Under the pieces are notes generated by a model. It had not been told where the DNA came from. It ran no database searches and saw only the letters and a program-made list of their open reading frames with translations. The translations under genes and the position numbers were made by a program. Shown piece by piece: positions 31,929 through 40,457 of a stretch of DNA of 64,000 bases. How positions within the stretch are numbered: position 1 is the stretch's first letter; every line of letters begins with the position of its first letter. Source of the DNA: Shouchella sp047238345 (GTDB taxonomy: Bacteria > Bacillota > Bacilli > Bacillales > Bacillaceae_D); assembly GCF_047238345.1 (NCBI RefSeq), contig NZ_JBDFMQ010000001.1:434001-498000 (forward strand), given 5' to 3'.

Positions 31929-33077
31929 ATGCTTCCATTAGAAGGGATAACGGTTGTATCGATTGAACAGGCTGTTGCTGCACCTTTTGCTTCTCGTCAA
32001 CTCGCAGATTTAGGAGCACGGGTCATTAAAGTTGAGCGACCAGGCCGAGGAGATTTTGCAAGAGATTATGATGAGACCGTTAATGGATTATCAAGTCATT
32101 TTACATGGTTAAACCGCTCAAAAGAGTCATTAGCCATTGATCTTAAAGAAGAAGAAAGCAAAGCACTATTGCTCGACATTTTAAAAGATGCAGATGTTTT
32201 CATCCAAAACTTAGCTCCTGGCGCAATTGATCGGTTAGGACTTGGACCTGAAGTTGTAAGGGAACGAAATCCTAAACTGATTACAGTATCAATTTCTGGA
32301 TACGGCGAAAATGGTTCATATCGAGACAAAAAAGCGTATGATTTATTAATTCAATGTGAAGCAGGAGCGGTTTCCGTAACAGGTACCGAAGAAACGCCGT
32401 CAAAAACAGGGATTTCAATTGCCGATATTGCTGCTGGTATGTATACGTATAGTGGTGTATTAACGGCATTGCTTGCTCGAGGAAAAACAGGAGAAGGTAC
32501 ACACCTTGAGATTTCCATGCTTGAGGCATTAGGTGAATGGATGAACTATCCGCTTTATTATGAGGGGATTGGCAATGGCCAGTTGCAGCGGACTGGGGCG
32601 AGTCATGCAACGATTTTTCCGTATGGTCCCTTTCAAACTGCAGACCAAACCGTCTTTTTAGGTATTCAAAATGATCGCGAGTGGAAGCGTTTTTGTTTGC
32701 ATGTACTTGAAGACGATTTGCTAGCGAATAATCCTCGTTATCAGACGAATGCAAAGCGAAACGAAGATAAAGAAAAATTGGCGCGAATTATTGATCAGAA
32801 GCTGTCAAGGTTATCGTCGAAAGCGGTGATCAAGCGTCTAGATGAACAAAAAATTGCGAATGCAAGACTCAACACGATGAGGGAATTTCGGGAGCATCCA
32901 CAGCTTAAAGAAAGAAACCGCTGGCGTGAAGTGGATTCACCAAATGGTCGGGTGCCAACGCTTATCCCACCAGTGACAACGCCACTATTCGATGTAGTGA
33001 TGAATCCAATCCCAGCTGTAGGAGAGCATACTGAAGCCATTCGAAAAGAATTTTCTGCTCCAGTTGGGAGGTCATGA
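31929..33077 (+). CDS. CaiB/BaiF family CoA-transferase
   Basis: Class III CoA-transferase, 382 residues, moving CoA between carboxylic acids. Seen: A-A-P-F-A-S-R-Q-L-A-D-L-G-A-R-V-I-K-V-E near residue 18, the S-L-A-I-D-L-K segment, and the catalytic Asp166 in I-A-D-I-A-A-G-M. ATG 31929 is taken because TTAGGAGGAAG precedes it; an upstream in-frame start lies inside the ribosome binding site. Its stop overlaps the next gene. By context it likely activates itaconate, mesaconate or citramalate using succinyl-CoA. Confidence 0.9.
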   Translation: MLPLEGITVVSIEQAVAAPFASRQLADLGARVIKVERPGRGDFARDYDETVNGLSSHFTWLNRSKESLAIDLKEEESKALLLDILKDADVFIQNLAPGAIDRLGLGPEVVRERNPKLITVSISGYGENGSYRDKKAYDLLIQCEAGAVSVTGTEETPSKTGISIADIAAGMYTYSGVLTALLARGKTGEGTHLEISMLEALGEWMNYPLYYEGIGNGQLQRTGASHATIFPYGPFQTADQTVFLGIQNDREWKRFCLHVLEDDLLANNPRYQTNAKRNEDKEKLARIIDQKLSRLSSKAVIKRLDEQKIANARLNTMREFREHPQLKERNRWREVDSPNGRVPTLIPPVTTPLFDVVMNPIPAVGEHTEAIRKEFSAPVGRS

Positions 33078-33907
33078 TGAAGAGTCGTTCGATGCTATTT
33101 GTACCAGCAAGTTCAACAAAGATGTTGCAAAAAGGCTTACAATCCGATGCAGATCAAGTTATTTATGATTTAGAGGATTCGATCGCTGTTACCCATAAAG
33201 AAGAAGCAAGAGAGCGACTGGGTGTATTTTTAAATGAAAACCAACATGATGAAAAAAAGATTTATATTCGGATAAATGAAAGAGGCTCGGCTGCTTTTGA
33301 GGAAGATTTGAAGACAATCAGCTCTCTCTCGGGCATTCATGTACTCCTTCCAAAAGCCAATCAATCAGACGACATCGAGTGTGTGAATGAAGCACTCGGC
33401 AAGGACCATAACCGCTCCATCGTGCCTATTATTGAAACAGCAAAGGGAATGTGGCATGTGGAAGAAATTTCTGCAGTAAGAAATGTTGAAAAACTTGCCT
33501 TTGGTTCGCTTGACTATTGTCTTGATTTGAATATTGACACAAGCCCTTCTGGTACGGAACTTCTTTATGCACGCTCGAGAATTGTGCTTGCCTCAAAAGT
33601 GGCGAATCTCGCTCCACCTATCGACGGTGTGTATCAAGATATTTATAATCAAGTAGGGTTTGCCCATGAAGCTGAAGCAGGAAAGCGACTTGGGTTCCAA
33701 GGAAAACTGTTAATTCACCCCAATCAAGTAGATCAAGCGAATCAATGTTTTGCTCCAAGCCTTTCGGAAATTGATGAGGCGAGATCCATTGTGGAGGCAT
33801 TTAAAGAAACTGAAAAACATGGAAAAGCCGCAGTCAAAGTCAATGGCAAAATGGTCGATTATCCAGTAGTAAAACGAGCAGAGCGGTTGCTGCAATTATT
33901 CGGGTGA
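33074..33907 (+). CDS. CitE/HpcH-type lyase (candidate citramalyl-CoA lyase)
   Basis: 277-residue TIM-barrel lyase of the citrate lyase beta/malyl-CoA lyase family. Seen: L-F-V-P-A-S-S near residue 8, V-I-Y-D-L-E-D-S-I near 29, I-I-E-T-A-K-G with a metal-ligand Glu, F-G-S-L-D-Y-C-L-D-L with the metal-ligand Asp, and L-L-I-H-P-N-Q. ATG 33074 overlaps the CaiB stop codon; ATG 33077 is also possible. Last gene of the operon. By analogy it cleaves citramalyl-CoA to acetyl-CoA and pyruvate; malyl- or methylmalyl-CoA remain possible. Confidence 0.9.
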   Translation: MMKSRSMLFVPASSTKMLQKGLQSDADQVIYDLEDSIAVTHKEEARERLGVFLNENQHDEKKIYIRINERGSAAFEEDLKTISSLSGIHVLLPKANQSDDIECVNEALGKDHNRSIVPIIETAKGMWHVEEISAVRNVEKLAFGSLDYCLDLNIDTSPSGTELLYARSRIVLASKVANLAPPIDGVYQDIYNQVGFAHEAEAGKRLGFQGKLLIHPNQVDQANQCFAPSLSEIDEARSIVEAFKETEKHGKAAVKVNGKMVDYPVVKRAERLLQLFG

Positions 33908-33946
33908 GCGAGTAGTGAGAATGTTTACTAAAATCTGGGTGCAAAG

Positions 33947-33989
33947 AAGAATCTTTATGGATGAATTTGTTTCATCTATAAAGATTCTT
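33947..33989 (+). terminator. Long hairpin after the lyase gene
   Basis: 18-bp stem AAGAATCTTTATGGATGA (33947-33964) / TCATCTATAAAGATTCTT (33972-33989) with one G-U pair and a 7-base loop. No T-run follows, so it may act mainly in 3'-end protection or as an inefficient terminator. Confidence 0.65.
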
Positions 33990-34025
33990 TGTGTTGAAGG
34001 AAGATTTTTAACAGCGAAAGACAGC

Positions 34026-34940
34026 CTATACGGCATGCTTTTTTTTCTGTAACGACAACGCGACGACTAGTGTGAGAATGAAGATCATTCCGACTACCTG
34101 CCAAATACCAAAGCTTAGATTTAACCAAAGAACGCTACTAACAACGGCTGTCAAAGGCTCTAATGTCCCGAGTAAGGTGGTTTCTTTTGCTTGTAAGTAA
34201 TCTAAACTCTTAATAATGAACCAAAACGCAATTGCTGTACCGAAGACAATCGTGAAAAAAAGAATCATGCTTGTAGAGAACGACCAGCTTGATACGTCAA
34301 AAGCCCAAATGGGGTGAATAAATGACATGGTCACGCCAGCAATGAGCATCGCCCATCCAACAACGACAATGGAGGAGTAGCGAGATGTTAATCGTCGAGC
34401 ATAAAGCGTATAAAAAGCGAGTGAAAGCCCAGAGATGATTCCCAATAGAATGGCTGAACCAGGTACGGTTAGCTGTGAAAAGGAGCCATTCGTTAATAAC
34501 AAGAGTGTGCCGACGATTGTTAATCCAATTGCAATGAGATCGAACCATTGAAACGTCTGTTTTCGTCTTAGTAATAACCAAAGAATAATATATACTGGTG
34601 CTAAATATTGTAGTAGCGTAGCGACCGCTGCATTCCCCTCATGAATAGAAGCCATATAAGAGTATTGCACAAGTAACATGCCGAAGAGCGCAAATGCAAA
34701 TAGTGGTAACCAATTTGAAAGAGTTTGCCAAATGGAGAAGACGGATTGCCATCCTTTTAAAAAGAGCTGGATGCCAAGCAGCAACAAACCACTACAAATC
34801 AGACGAGTGGTCACATACCAATTTACGTCAATGTTGGCTGTTTGAAACAAGTAATCAGCTGCAGTTCCGCCAATACCCCAGAAACTTGCCCCAAAGAGAA
34901 CGAATAGAATGCCAATCCATCTTTGATTGTTCATTGTCAT
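34026..34940 (-). CDS. EamA/DMT family transporter
   Basis: 304-residue membrane protein with ten predicted helices in two EamA repeats. It starts G-I-L-F-V-L-F-G-A-S-F-W-G-I-G-G-T, and the end of repeat 2 has L-L-G-T-L-E-P-L-T-A-V-V-S-S-V-L-W-L, both characteristic of drug/metabolite exporters. It would export a metabolite or amino acid-like compound; substrate unknown. Divergent from an AraC regulator that is followed by another EamA gene. Confidence 0.9.
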   Translation of the reverse strand: MTMNNQRWIGILFVLFGASFWGIGGTAADYLFQTANIDVNWYVTTRLICSGLLLLGIQLFLKGWQSVFSIWQTLSNWLPLFAFALFGMLLVQYSYMASIHEGNAAVATLLQYLAPVYIILWLLLRRKQTFQWFDLIAIGLTIVGTLLLLTNGSFSQLTVPGSAILLGIISGLSLAFYTLYARRLTSRYSSIVVVGWAMLIAGVTMSFIHPIWAFDVSSWSFSTSMILFFTIVFGTAIAFWFIIKSLDYLQAKETTLLGTLEPLTAVVSSVLWLNLSFGIWQVVGMIFILTLVVALSLQKKKHAV

Positions 34941-35040
34941 TGAATCACCTATACTATAAGAATATTTTCATTTTAACGAGAAAAAAGCTGAAATAATACG
35001 CAAATGACAATAAAAACTAGCACAAAAATGAGGTGAATGA

Positions 35041-35964
35041 ATGACGAGAGAAATGGTCCTAAATGGATTAAATGAAGAAGTATTCCCTTTTATCAATGAA
35101 CATTGGCAACATTCTTTTGAATGGACGAGGTTATCTGAAACAACACTGGGCTATATTCCACTTCATTGGCATAAAGAGTTTCAATTTATGCTTGTGACAA
35201 CTGGAAGCGTGAATGTTCAAATCCTAGATCAAGATGTGAAGTTGATTGAGGGAGAGGGCGCATTTATTCAATCTGGGGTAGTTCATGAAATAGTTGAGCT
35301 TCAACCGAATACAACGTTTATATGCTGGAATACAGGTATGCAGCTGCAAGCACATTTACAGCGTTATGTGGACGCGCTGTTAGCGAGAAATGATTTCATG
35401 TTCATGCTCTTTTCACCAAAATTAATGAACGACCAGATCATTCTTAAAGCGATAAAAGAAAGTTATGATGCTACTCGAACAAAGAGGTTTGGTTATGAAT
35501 TAGAAATTATGGGCAATTACATGCGTTGTCTATCGTTCATTATTCAGAGGCAAGAAGGAGTACCAGTGAGCACAGAGGGTTGGTATGATGCGAGAGTGAA
35601 GCAACTACTTGCCTTTATTCACACGAATTACGCTTCAGCGATAACGCTAGAAGATCTGGCACGTCTTATTCATCTAACGAAAGCTGAAACGATCCGATTG
35701 TTTAAACGATATGTTGGTCAAACGCCTGTTCAATATATGAATCATTATCGCTTAGAGAAAAGCCGAATCTTATTAGTGGAAACCGTAAGTACGGTAACAG
35801 AGACCGCAATGATATGCGGGTTTTCAAGCGTTAGTTATTACATTTCTCAATTTAAAAGGGCTTATGGATTCACACCAAAACAATACCAGAAAGAGGGGAA
35901 GACGAAGCAAACTAAAAAAGCTGCACATGGTAGAATAGAAAAAAATGGGATGACAAGGTGGTGA
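35041..35964 (+). CDS. AraC family regulator with cupin sensor
   Basis: 307-residue transcription factor. The N-terminal half reads as a cupin (P-L-H-W-H-K-E-F-Q, E-G-E-G-A-F-I, G-V-V-H), the C-terminal 100 residues as the double HTH of AraC proteins (T-L-E-D-L-A-R-L-I-H-L-T, F-K-R-Y-V-G-Q-T-P-V-Q-Y-M, then T-A-M-I-C-G-F-S-S-V-S-Y-Y-I-S-Q-F-K-R-A-Y-G-F-T-P). Start follows GAGGTGA. Six bases separate it from the EamA gene downstream, so it most likely controls that gene and maybe the divergent exporter. Confidence 0.92.
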   Translation: MTREMVLNGLNEEVFPFINEHWQHSFEWTRLSETTLGYIPLHWHKEFQFMLVTTGSVNVQILDQDVKLIEGEGAFIQSGVVHEIVELQPNTTFICWNTGMQLQAHLQRYVDALLARNDFMFMLFSPKLMNDQIILKAIKESYDATRTKRFGYELEIMGNYMRCLSFIIQRQEGVPVSTEGWYDARVKQLLAFIHTNYASAITLEDLARLIHLTKAETIRLFKRYVGQTPVQYMNHYRLEKSRILLVETVSTVTETAMICGFSSVSYYISQFKRAYGFTPKQYQKEGKTKQTKKAAHGRIEKNGMTRW

Positions 35965-35970
35965 ACCATT

Positions 35971-36876
35971 TTGGATACACGTTTTCGCGTCTATCTCGCA
36001 ACAATCGTTGGCGCTGCTTGCTGGGGATTAATCGGGTTATTTATTGCGCCTTTATATGATGCTGGGTTTACGCCATGGGATGCTGTAACAATTCGGGCTG
36101 TCTTTACGTTTGCAATTTTAATTCTCATTATGCTTGTGACGAGTCCAAAGCAATTAAAAACTGACTGGCGCGATCATCTATTTTTTGCAAGCGCTGGCGT
36201 CATTAGTATCGCGTTTTTTAATTATTTTTATTTTGATGTCTTTGCGCAATCAAGTTTAGCAATCGCTGTAACGCTCCTGTATACGGGACCAATTTTTGTG
36301 ACGCTTTTGTCTAGAATTTTTTTCAAGGAAGCGATTACGAGCCGTAAAATGGGAGCTCTAGGTCTAGCAGTCGTTGGCTGTGGATTCGTTGTAGGTTTCT
36401 TTCCTTATGGAGAGCAAGCCATCTCCTTACAGGTAGTGCTGTTTGGTTTGTTATCAGGTTTTTTTTATGCCCTTTATAGTATTTTCACAAAACCTGTCAC
36501 AAAAAAGTATTCCGTCATGACGATTACAACGTATGTCTTTTTCTATACAAGTGTGTTCATGCTCCTTTTTAGTGACACGACGCAGAAAATGGTTTTATTT
36601 CAACAAACAGAGGTCTTGGTAAGTGCGTTGCTTCTTGCCTTTATTTCCACTGTAGCAGGTTATTTCTTCTATACATTTGGACTGAAATATTTGGAAGCAA
36701 GTAAAGCATCGATACTAGCAACGATGGAGCCACTAGTAGCAGTATTGACGGGTGTCTTGTTCTTAGGTGAGTTCTTGTCTTTTTGGCAAGTTATTGGAAT
36801 CGTCCTTGTGCTGTATGCGGCAATTTTGGTTGTTGAACGAAAGAAAAAACAACCATCTATTCAGCAGGGAATGTGA
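35971..36876 (+). CDS. EamA/DMT family transporter, second copy
   Basis: 301-residue, ten-helix exporter-type protein, related in fold but only distantly similar to the EamA protein at 34026. Seen: T-I-V-G-A-A-C-W-G-L-I-G-L-F near the N-terminus and the repeat-2 ending S-I-L-A-T-M-E-P-L-V-A-V-L-T-G-V-L-F-L-G-E. TTG 35971 is used, ten bases after AAGGTGG. It is cotranscribed with the AraC regulator. Confidence 0.88.
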   Translation: MDTRFRVYLATIVGAACWGLIGLFIAPLYDAGFTPWDAVTIRAVFTFAILILIMLVTSPKQLKTDWRDHLFFASAGVISIAFFNYFYFDVFAQSSLAIAVTLLYTGPIFVTLLSRIFFKEAITSRKMGALGLAVVGCGFVVGFFPYGEQAISLQVVLFGLLSGFFYALYSIFTKPVTKKYSVMTITTYVFFYTSVFMLLFSDTTQKMVLFQQTEVLVSALLLAFISTVAGYFFYTFGLKYLEASKASILATMEPLVAVLTGVLFLGEFLSFWQVIGIVLVLYAAILVVERKKKQPSIQQGM

Positions 36877-36900
36877 AGCGAACAGAAGGGGGTTGAGAGA

Positions 36901-37161
36901 ATGTATGCCGATATAACGGACTTTGTTTTTGCTGAATCGGCTGTAGAAAAAGCCGATATACTGTTTATTACAGGTTCTGACCATCCTCCGTTAATGGAGA
37001 AAGCAGCTACTCTTTATCATGGTGGATTTGCACCATATATCCTTATTTCTGGTGGATATAAAGCGTGTTTGAATCAAACAGAGTGCAACTATCTAAAGCT
37101 GATTGGCGATGCCTTACAGATTCCAAATGAATGCAGCATTTTAGAGGTTTTGTTTTATTGA
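36901..37161 (+). pseudogene. Truncated DUF218 (YdcF/SanA-like) gene
   Basis: 86 residues corresponding to the first half of a DUF218 domain: A-D-I-L-F-I-T-G-S-D near residue 19, A-A-T-L-Y-H-G-G-F-A-P-Y-I-L-I-S-G-G and L-K-L-I-G-D-A-L-Q-I-P. The second half, which should contain the E-x-x-A-x-x-T and S-D-x-x-H motifs, is missing; translation ends at 37161 and the downstream 42 bases do not resume it. ATG 36901 follows a GGGGGTTGAGAG stretch. Probably a remnant. A complete family member lies at 45152. Confidence 0.65.
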
Positions 37162-37203
37162 GTAACGGGAATAACATATCATCTTAAAGAAGAAGGTGTC
37201 AGA

Positions 37204-38913
37204 GTGGAAGAATCATCAAAGAAAGTCGGTCCTGTTTTTTATTGGTCAGTGGGGATATTAGCAATTATTATTTTGATAGGAATTATTAGTCCGACTTTTT
37301 TAGAATCAACAACAGCTACAATTCAAGGGGCGATATCTTCAACATTGGGGTGGTACTATTTAATTATTGTGACTCTCTTCGTTCTTGTATGTCTCTATTT
37401 AATTGTCAGCCCTTACGGAAAAATTAAATTAGGAAAGCCGGATGAAAAGCCGGAGTACAACTATCTTACTTGGTTTGCTTTATTGTTCAGTGCTGGAATG
37501 GGAACAGGTCTCTTGTTTTGGGGGACTGCTGAACCAATTTCACACTTTGCCTTAAGTTCGCCTACTGTTGAAGAAGGAACAAATCAAGCGGCATTAGAAT
37601 CGATGCGATTCGTCTTTTTCCATTGGGGTATTCATGCTTGGGGAATTTACGCAATGGTTGCCATCAGCCTTGCATTCTTTAAATTCCGTCGTGAAGCTCC
37701 AGGGATGATTAGTGCTACTCTATCTCCCATTATGAATACAAAGGGGAGAACAGGAAAAGTCATCGATGTCATTGCGATTGTCGCGACCGTTTCAGGTATT
37801 GCAACAACACTTGGTTTTGGTGCAGCGCAGATGAACGGTGGACTCTCCTATTTATGGGGCGTACCGAATACGTTCTGGGTTCAGCTTATTATTATCTTAA
37901 TTATAACCGTGATCTTTTTAATTTCTGCTTCAACTGGTATCAATAAAGGAATACGGATCTTAAGTAATTCAAATATGATTTTAGCGCTTGTCTTATTGTT
38001 GTTTTTTATGGTGTTTGGTTCGACGATTTATTCGCTTAACTTATTTACCGACACATTGGGTCGATACATACAACGATTACCGGAAATGAGTTTTCGGATA
38101 TCTCCATTAAATGAAGAAAACCGGACATGGATTAACGACTGGACCATCTTCTATTGGGCATGGTGGATGGCGTGGTCTCCTTATGTCGGAACGTTTATCG
38201 CTCGTGTGTCTCGTGGACGTACGATCCGAGAGTTTACGATTGGTGTCTTACTTGTCCCTTCATTAGTAGGATTCATTTGGTTTGCTTTTCTTGGAGGAAC
38301 CGCCATTGACTTTGAAATGTCCGGTGTAACAAACTTAGCTCCTTTAGCAACCGAGCAGATGCTCTTTGGTGTTCTTGAAGCAATGCCGTTAAGTTTAATT
38401 ACGTCAGTTTTGGCAATCGTGTTAATCGCATTTTTCTTCATTACTTCAGGTGATTCTGCGACGTTTGTTTTAGGAATGCAATCAACGAATGGAACGCTCA
38501 ATCCTAGTACGAAAATTAAGTTCACTTGGGGCATTATGTTATCTGCAATTGCGATTGTTTTGCTTTATTCTGGAGGATTGCAAGCTTTGCAGAATACGAT
38601 GATAATTGCGGCTTTGCCGTTTTCAATCATCATGATTCTCATGGCGTATTCATTAATTAAAGCGTTAAGCCAGGAAAAAGAAGAAATTGAACAGTCTCGA
38701 ACAAAGCGAAGACAACGAAAGGAATACCGAATTCAAAAGCAACAAATCAACAAAGAGAAACGTAAAGAAAAACGAGAAGTAAATGAACAAAAGAAAGAAG
38801 AAAAACGAAACGTCACTGAGCGTAAAAAGCAAGAGAAGCGCAATGTGAAAAAAGCGATTTTAGAGAATGAACCTGATGAACAATCCAATTCATCAACAAG
38901 AAAAGACGATTAA
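37204..38913 (+). CDS. BCCT family osmolyte transporter (OpuD/BetP-like)
   Basis: 569-residue betaine/carnitine/choline transporter: 12 helices, with the family segment G-M-G-T-G-L-L-F-W-G-T-A-E-P near residue 98 and the F-Y-W-A-W-W-M-A-W-S-P-Y-V-G signature near 318, containing the aromatic box for quaternary ammonium compounds. GTG 37204 follows AGAAGGTG. About 80 residues after the last helix form an unusually long, Lys/Glu-rich tail with repeated K-x-E-K-R-x-V units, likely a coiled coil that may sense osmolarity. Imports glycine betaine or a relative in response to salt stress. Confidence 0.92.
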   Translation: MEESSKKVGPVFYWSVGILAIIILIGIISPTFLESTTATIQGAISSTLGWYYLIIVTLFVLVCLYLIVSPYGKIKLGKPDEKPEYNYLTWFALLFSAGMGTGLLFWGTAEPISHFALSSPTVEEGTNQAALESMRFVFFHWGIHAWGIYAMVAISLAFFKFRREAPGMISATLSPIMNTKGRTGKVIDVIAIVATVSGIATTLGFGAAQMNGGLSYLWGVPNTFWVQLIIILIITVIFLISASTGINKGIRILSNSNMILALVLLLFFMVFGSTIYSLNLFTDTLGRYIQRLPEMSFRISPLNEENRTWINDWTIFYWAWWMAWSPYVGTFIARVSRGRTIREFTIGVLLVPSLVGFIWFAFLGGTAIDFEMSGVTNLAPLATEQMLFGVLEAMPLSLITSVLAIVLIAFFFITSGDSATFVLGMQSTNGTLNPSTKIKFTWGIMLSAIAIVLLYSGGLQALQNTMIIAALPFSIIMILMAYSLIKALSQEKEEIEQSRTKRRQRKEYRIQKQQINKEKRKEKREVNEQKKEEKRNVTERKKQEKRNVKKAILENEPDEQSNSSTRKDD

Positions 38914-38920
38914 TGAGATG

Positions 38921-38949
38921 CCACACTGCCAAATGGGAGTGTGGTTTTT
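38921..38949 (+). terminator. Terminator of the BCCT gene
   Basis: CCACACT (38921-38927) / AGTGTGG (38938-38944) followed by five T. Confidence 0.8.
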
Positions 38950-39012
38950 CTTTTTGCGCATAATGAAGGCATTTTTAGTGAAAAGTATCCTTAACTGAGA
39001 AGGAGACGACGT

Positions 39013-40443
39013 ATGGAAACATTAGCAGAGGTAAAGCAATATTTTCTCGATGAATTGCATCATGCTAAAGATGTGGTCATCCAGCCCTTCACGTATCAAA
39101 AAGAGAATGGGTTAGTCATCTATTTCGATTCACTTGTCGATGAACAATGGTTAGAGCGTGCGTTATTCGACTCAATGATGAAAACAAAAGATGAGCATGT
39201 CCCTTTAAAGGAAAACCTATCTGCCATTACGGTTGAGGAATTTGAAACAGCGAAAGCCTGTCTGCCGCTCTGTTGGGTGGGGTATGCCATTATTGTGGTT
39301 GAATCAGCGCCATTGCAATTTCTCGCTTTAAAGACGCCATCAACTAGAACTCGTGCGATTGAAGAGCCTATCAATGATCGGGCGTTGAGAGGTTCACATG
39401 AAGGGTTTGTGGAAGATTTAACGATTAACATAAGCTTGATTCGTAGAACGGCGCGAATCGAGAACCTAGTCATTAGAACAGAAGAGGTTGGACGGTCGTT
39501 AAAAAAAGAAGTGGCGATGATGTACATAGACGGGAAAGCGGACCCAACAATTGTGGAAAAGGTACAGCAGAAATTAAAAGCTATTCATGAAGATCTCATC
39601 AGTTCCCCCGGCACGCTTAATGAACTTTTACAAGACTCAAAGAAATCATTTTTCCCACAAATTATGTACACGGAACGGCCTGATTCTGTCGTTGGGACGT
39701 TAGCAGAAGGAAGGATTGTGCTATTAATCGAAGGCAATCCAACGGCTCTTATTTTGCCAGTCTCGTTTTTCAGTTTCATGCAATCGGTCGATGACTACAA
39801 CGTCCATTTTGTTCTTGGGAGCTTTCTACGAATTGTCCGTACGATTGCGTTAATAACGTCTATTTTATTGCCTTCTTTGTATATCTCGCTTGTTGCGTTT
39901 CACTTTGAGATTATTCCGCAACCATTAATCATATCTGTGAAAAGTTCGCTTCAAAACATTCCGTACCCGCCACTTGTAGAAGCGTTAATCATGGAATTTA
40001 CAATTGAGCTTATTCGAGAAGCTGGCCTTCGATTACCAGCGCCGATCGGTCAAACGATTGGGATTGTTGGAGGGTTAGTAATTGGGGAAGCCGTCGTCAA
40101 TGCAGGCCTGGTATCAAATATTATGATTATTGTCGTTGCTGTTACAGCTATATCATCATTTGTTATTCCCAGTCCAGAGATGAGTTCTGTTGTGAGGTTG
40201 ACTCGCTTTCCATTAATGCTGGCAGCGGCAACGTTTGGCTTGATTGGCGTCGTCCTATCGTTTTTTGTTATTATCATGCACTTGATAAAGTTAGAATCCT
40301 TTGGTACGCCGTATTTAGCTCCAATTGCACCGTTAAATCGAAAAGGGTTGAAAGACTCAATCGTACGTTTTCCAACTTGGCTCATCCAACGACATACGTT
40401 TATGTCTAGTACGAAGCCATTAAATGGGGATAAGAAAAGATAG
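39013..40443 (+). CDS. Spore germinant receptor subunit A (GerA family)
   Basis: 476-residue GerAA-type subunit. A soluble N-terminal domain of about 260 residues ends in M-Y-T-E-R-P-D-S-V-V-G-T-L-A-E-G-R-I-V, followed by about five membrane helices with L-P-S-L-Y-I-S-L-V-A-F-H, A-P-I-G-Q-T-I-G-I-V-G-G-L-V-I-G and S-F-V-I-P-S-P-E-M. It assembles with the B and C subunits in the inner membrane of spores and triggers germination on nutrient binding. Start follows AGAAGGAG; the three genes are contiguous. Confidence 0.95.
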   Translation: METLAEVKQYFLDELHHAKDVVIQPFTYQKENGLVIYFDSLVDEQWLERALFDSMMKTKDEHVPLKENLSAITVEEFETAKACLPLCWVGYAIIVVESAPLQFLALKTPSTRTRAIEEPINDRALRGSHEGFVEDLTINISLIRRTARIENLVIRTEEVGRSLKKEVAMMYIDGKADPTIVEKVQQKLKAIHEDLISSPGTLNELLQDSKKSFFPQIMYTERPDSVVGTLAEGRIVLLIEGNPTALILPVSFFSFMQSVDDYNVHFVLGSFLRIVRTIALITSILLPSLYISLVAFHFEIIPQPLIISVKSSLQNIPYPPLVEALIMEFTIELIREAGLRLPAPIGQTIGIVGGLVIGEAVVNAGLVSNIMIIVVAVTAISSFVIPSPEMSSVVRLTRFPLMLAAATFGLIGVVLSFFVIIMHLIKLESFGTPYLAPIAPLNRKGLKDSIVRFPTWLIQRHTFMSSTKPLNGDKKR

Positions 40444-40457
40444 AAAGGGTTCTGAAT

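Noticed and set aside
33947..33989. Long hairpin as a mobile-element end
   Set aside because: No transposase, direct target duplication or second copy is seen; it is a single 3'-end hairpin.
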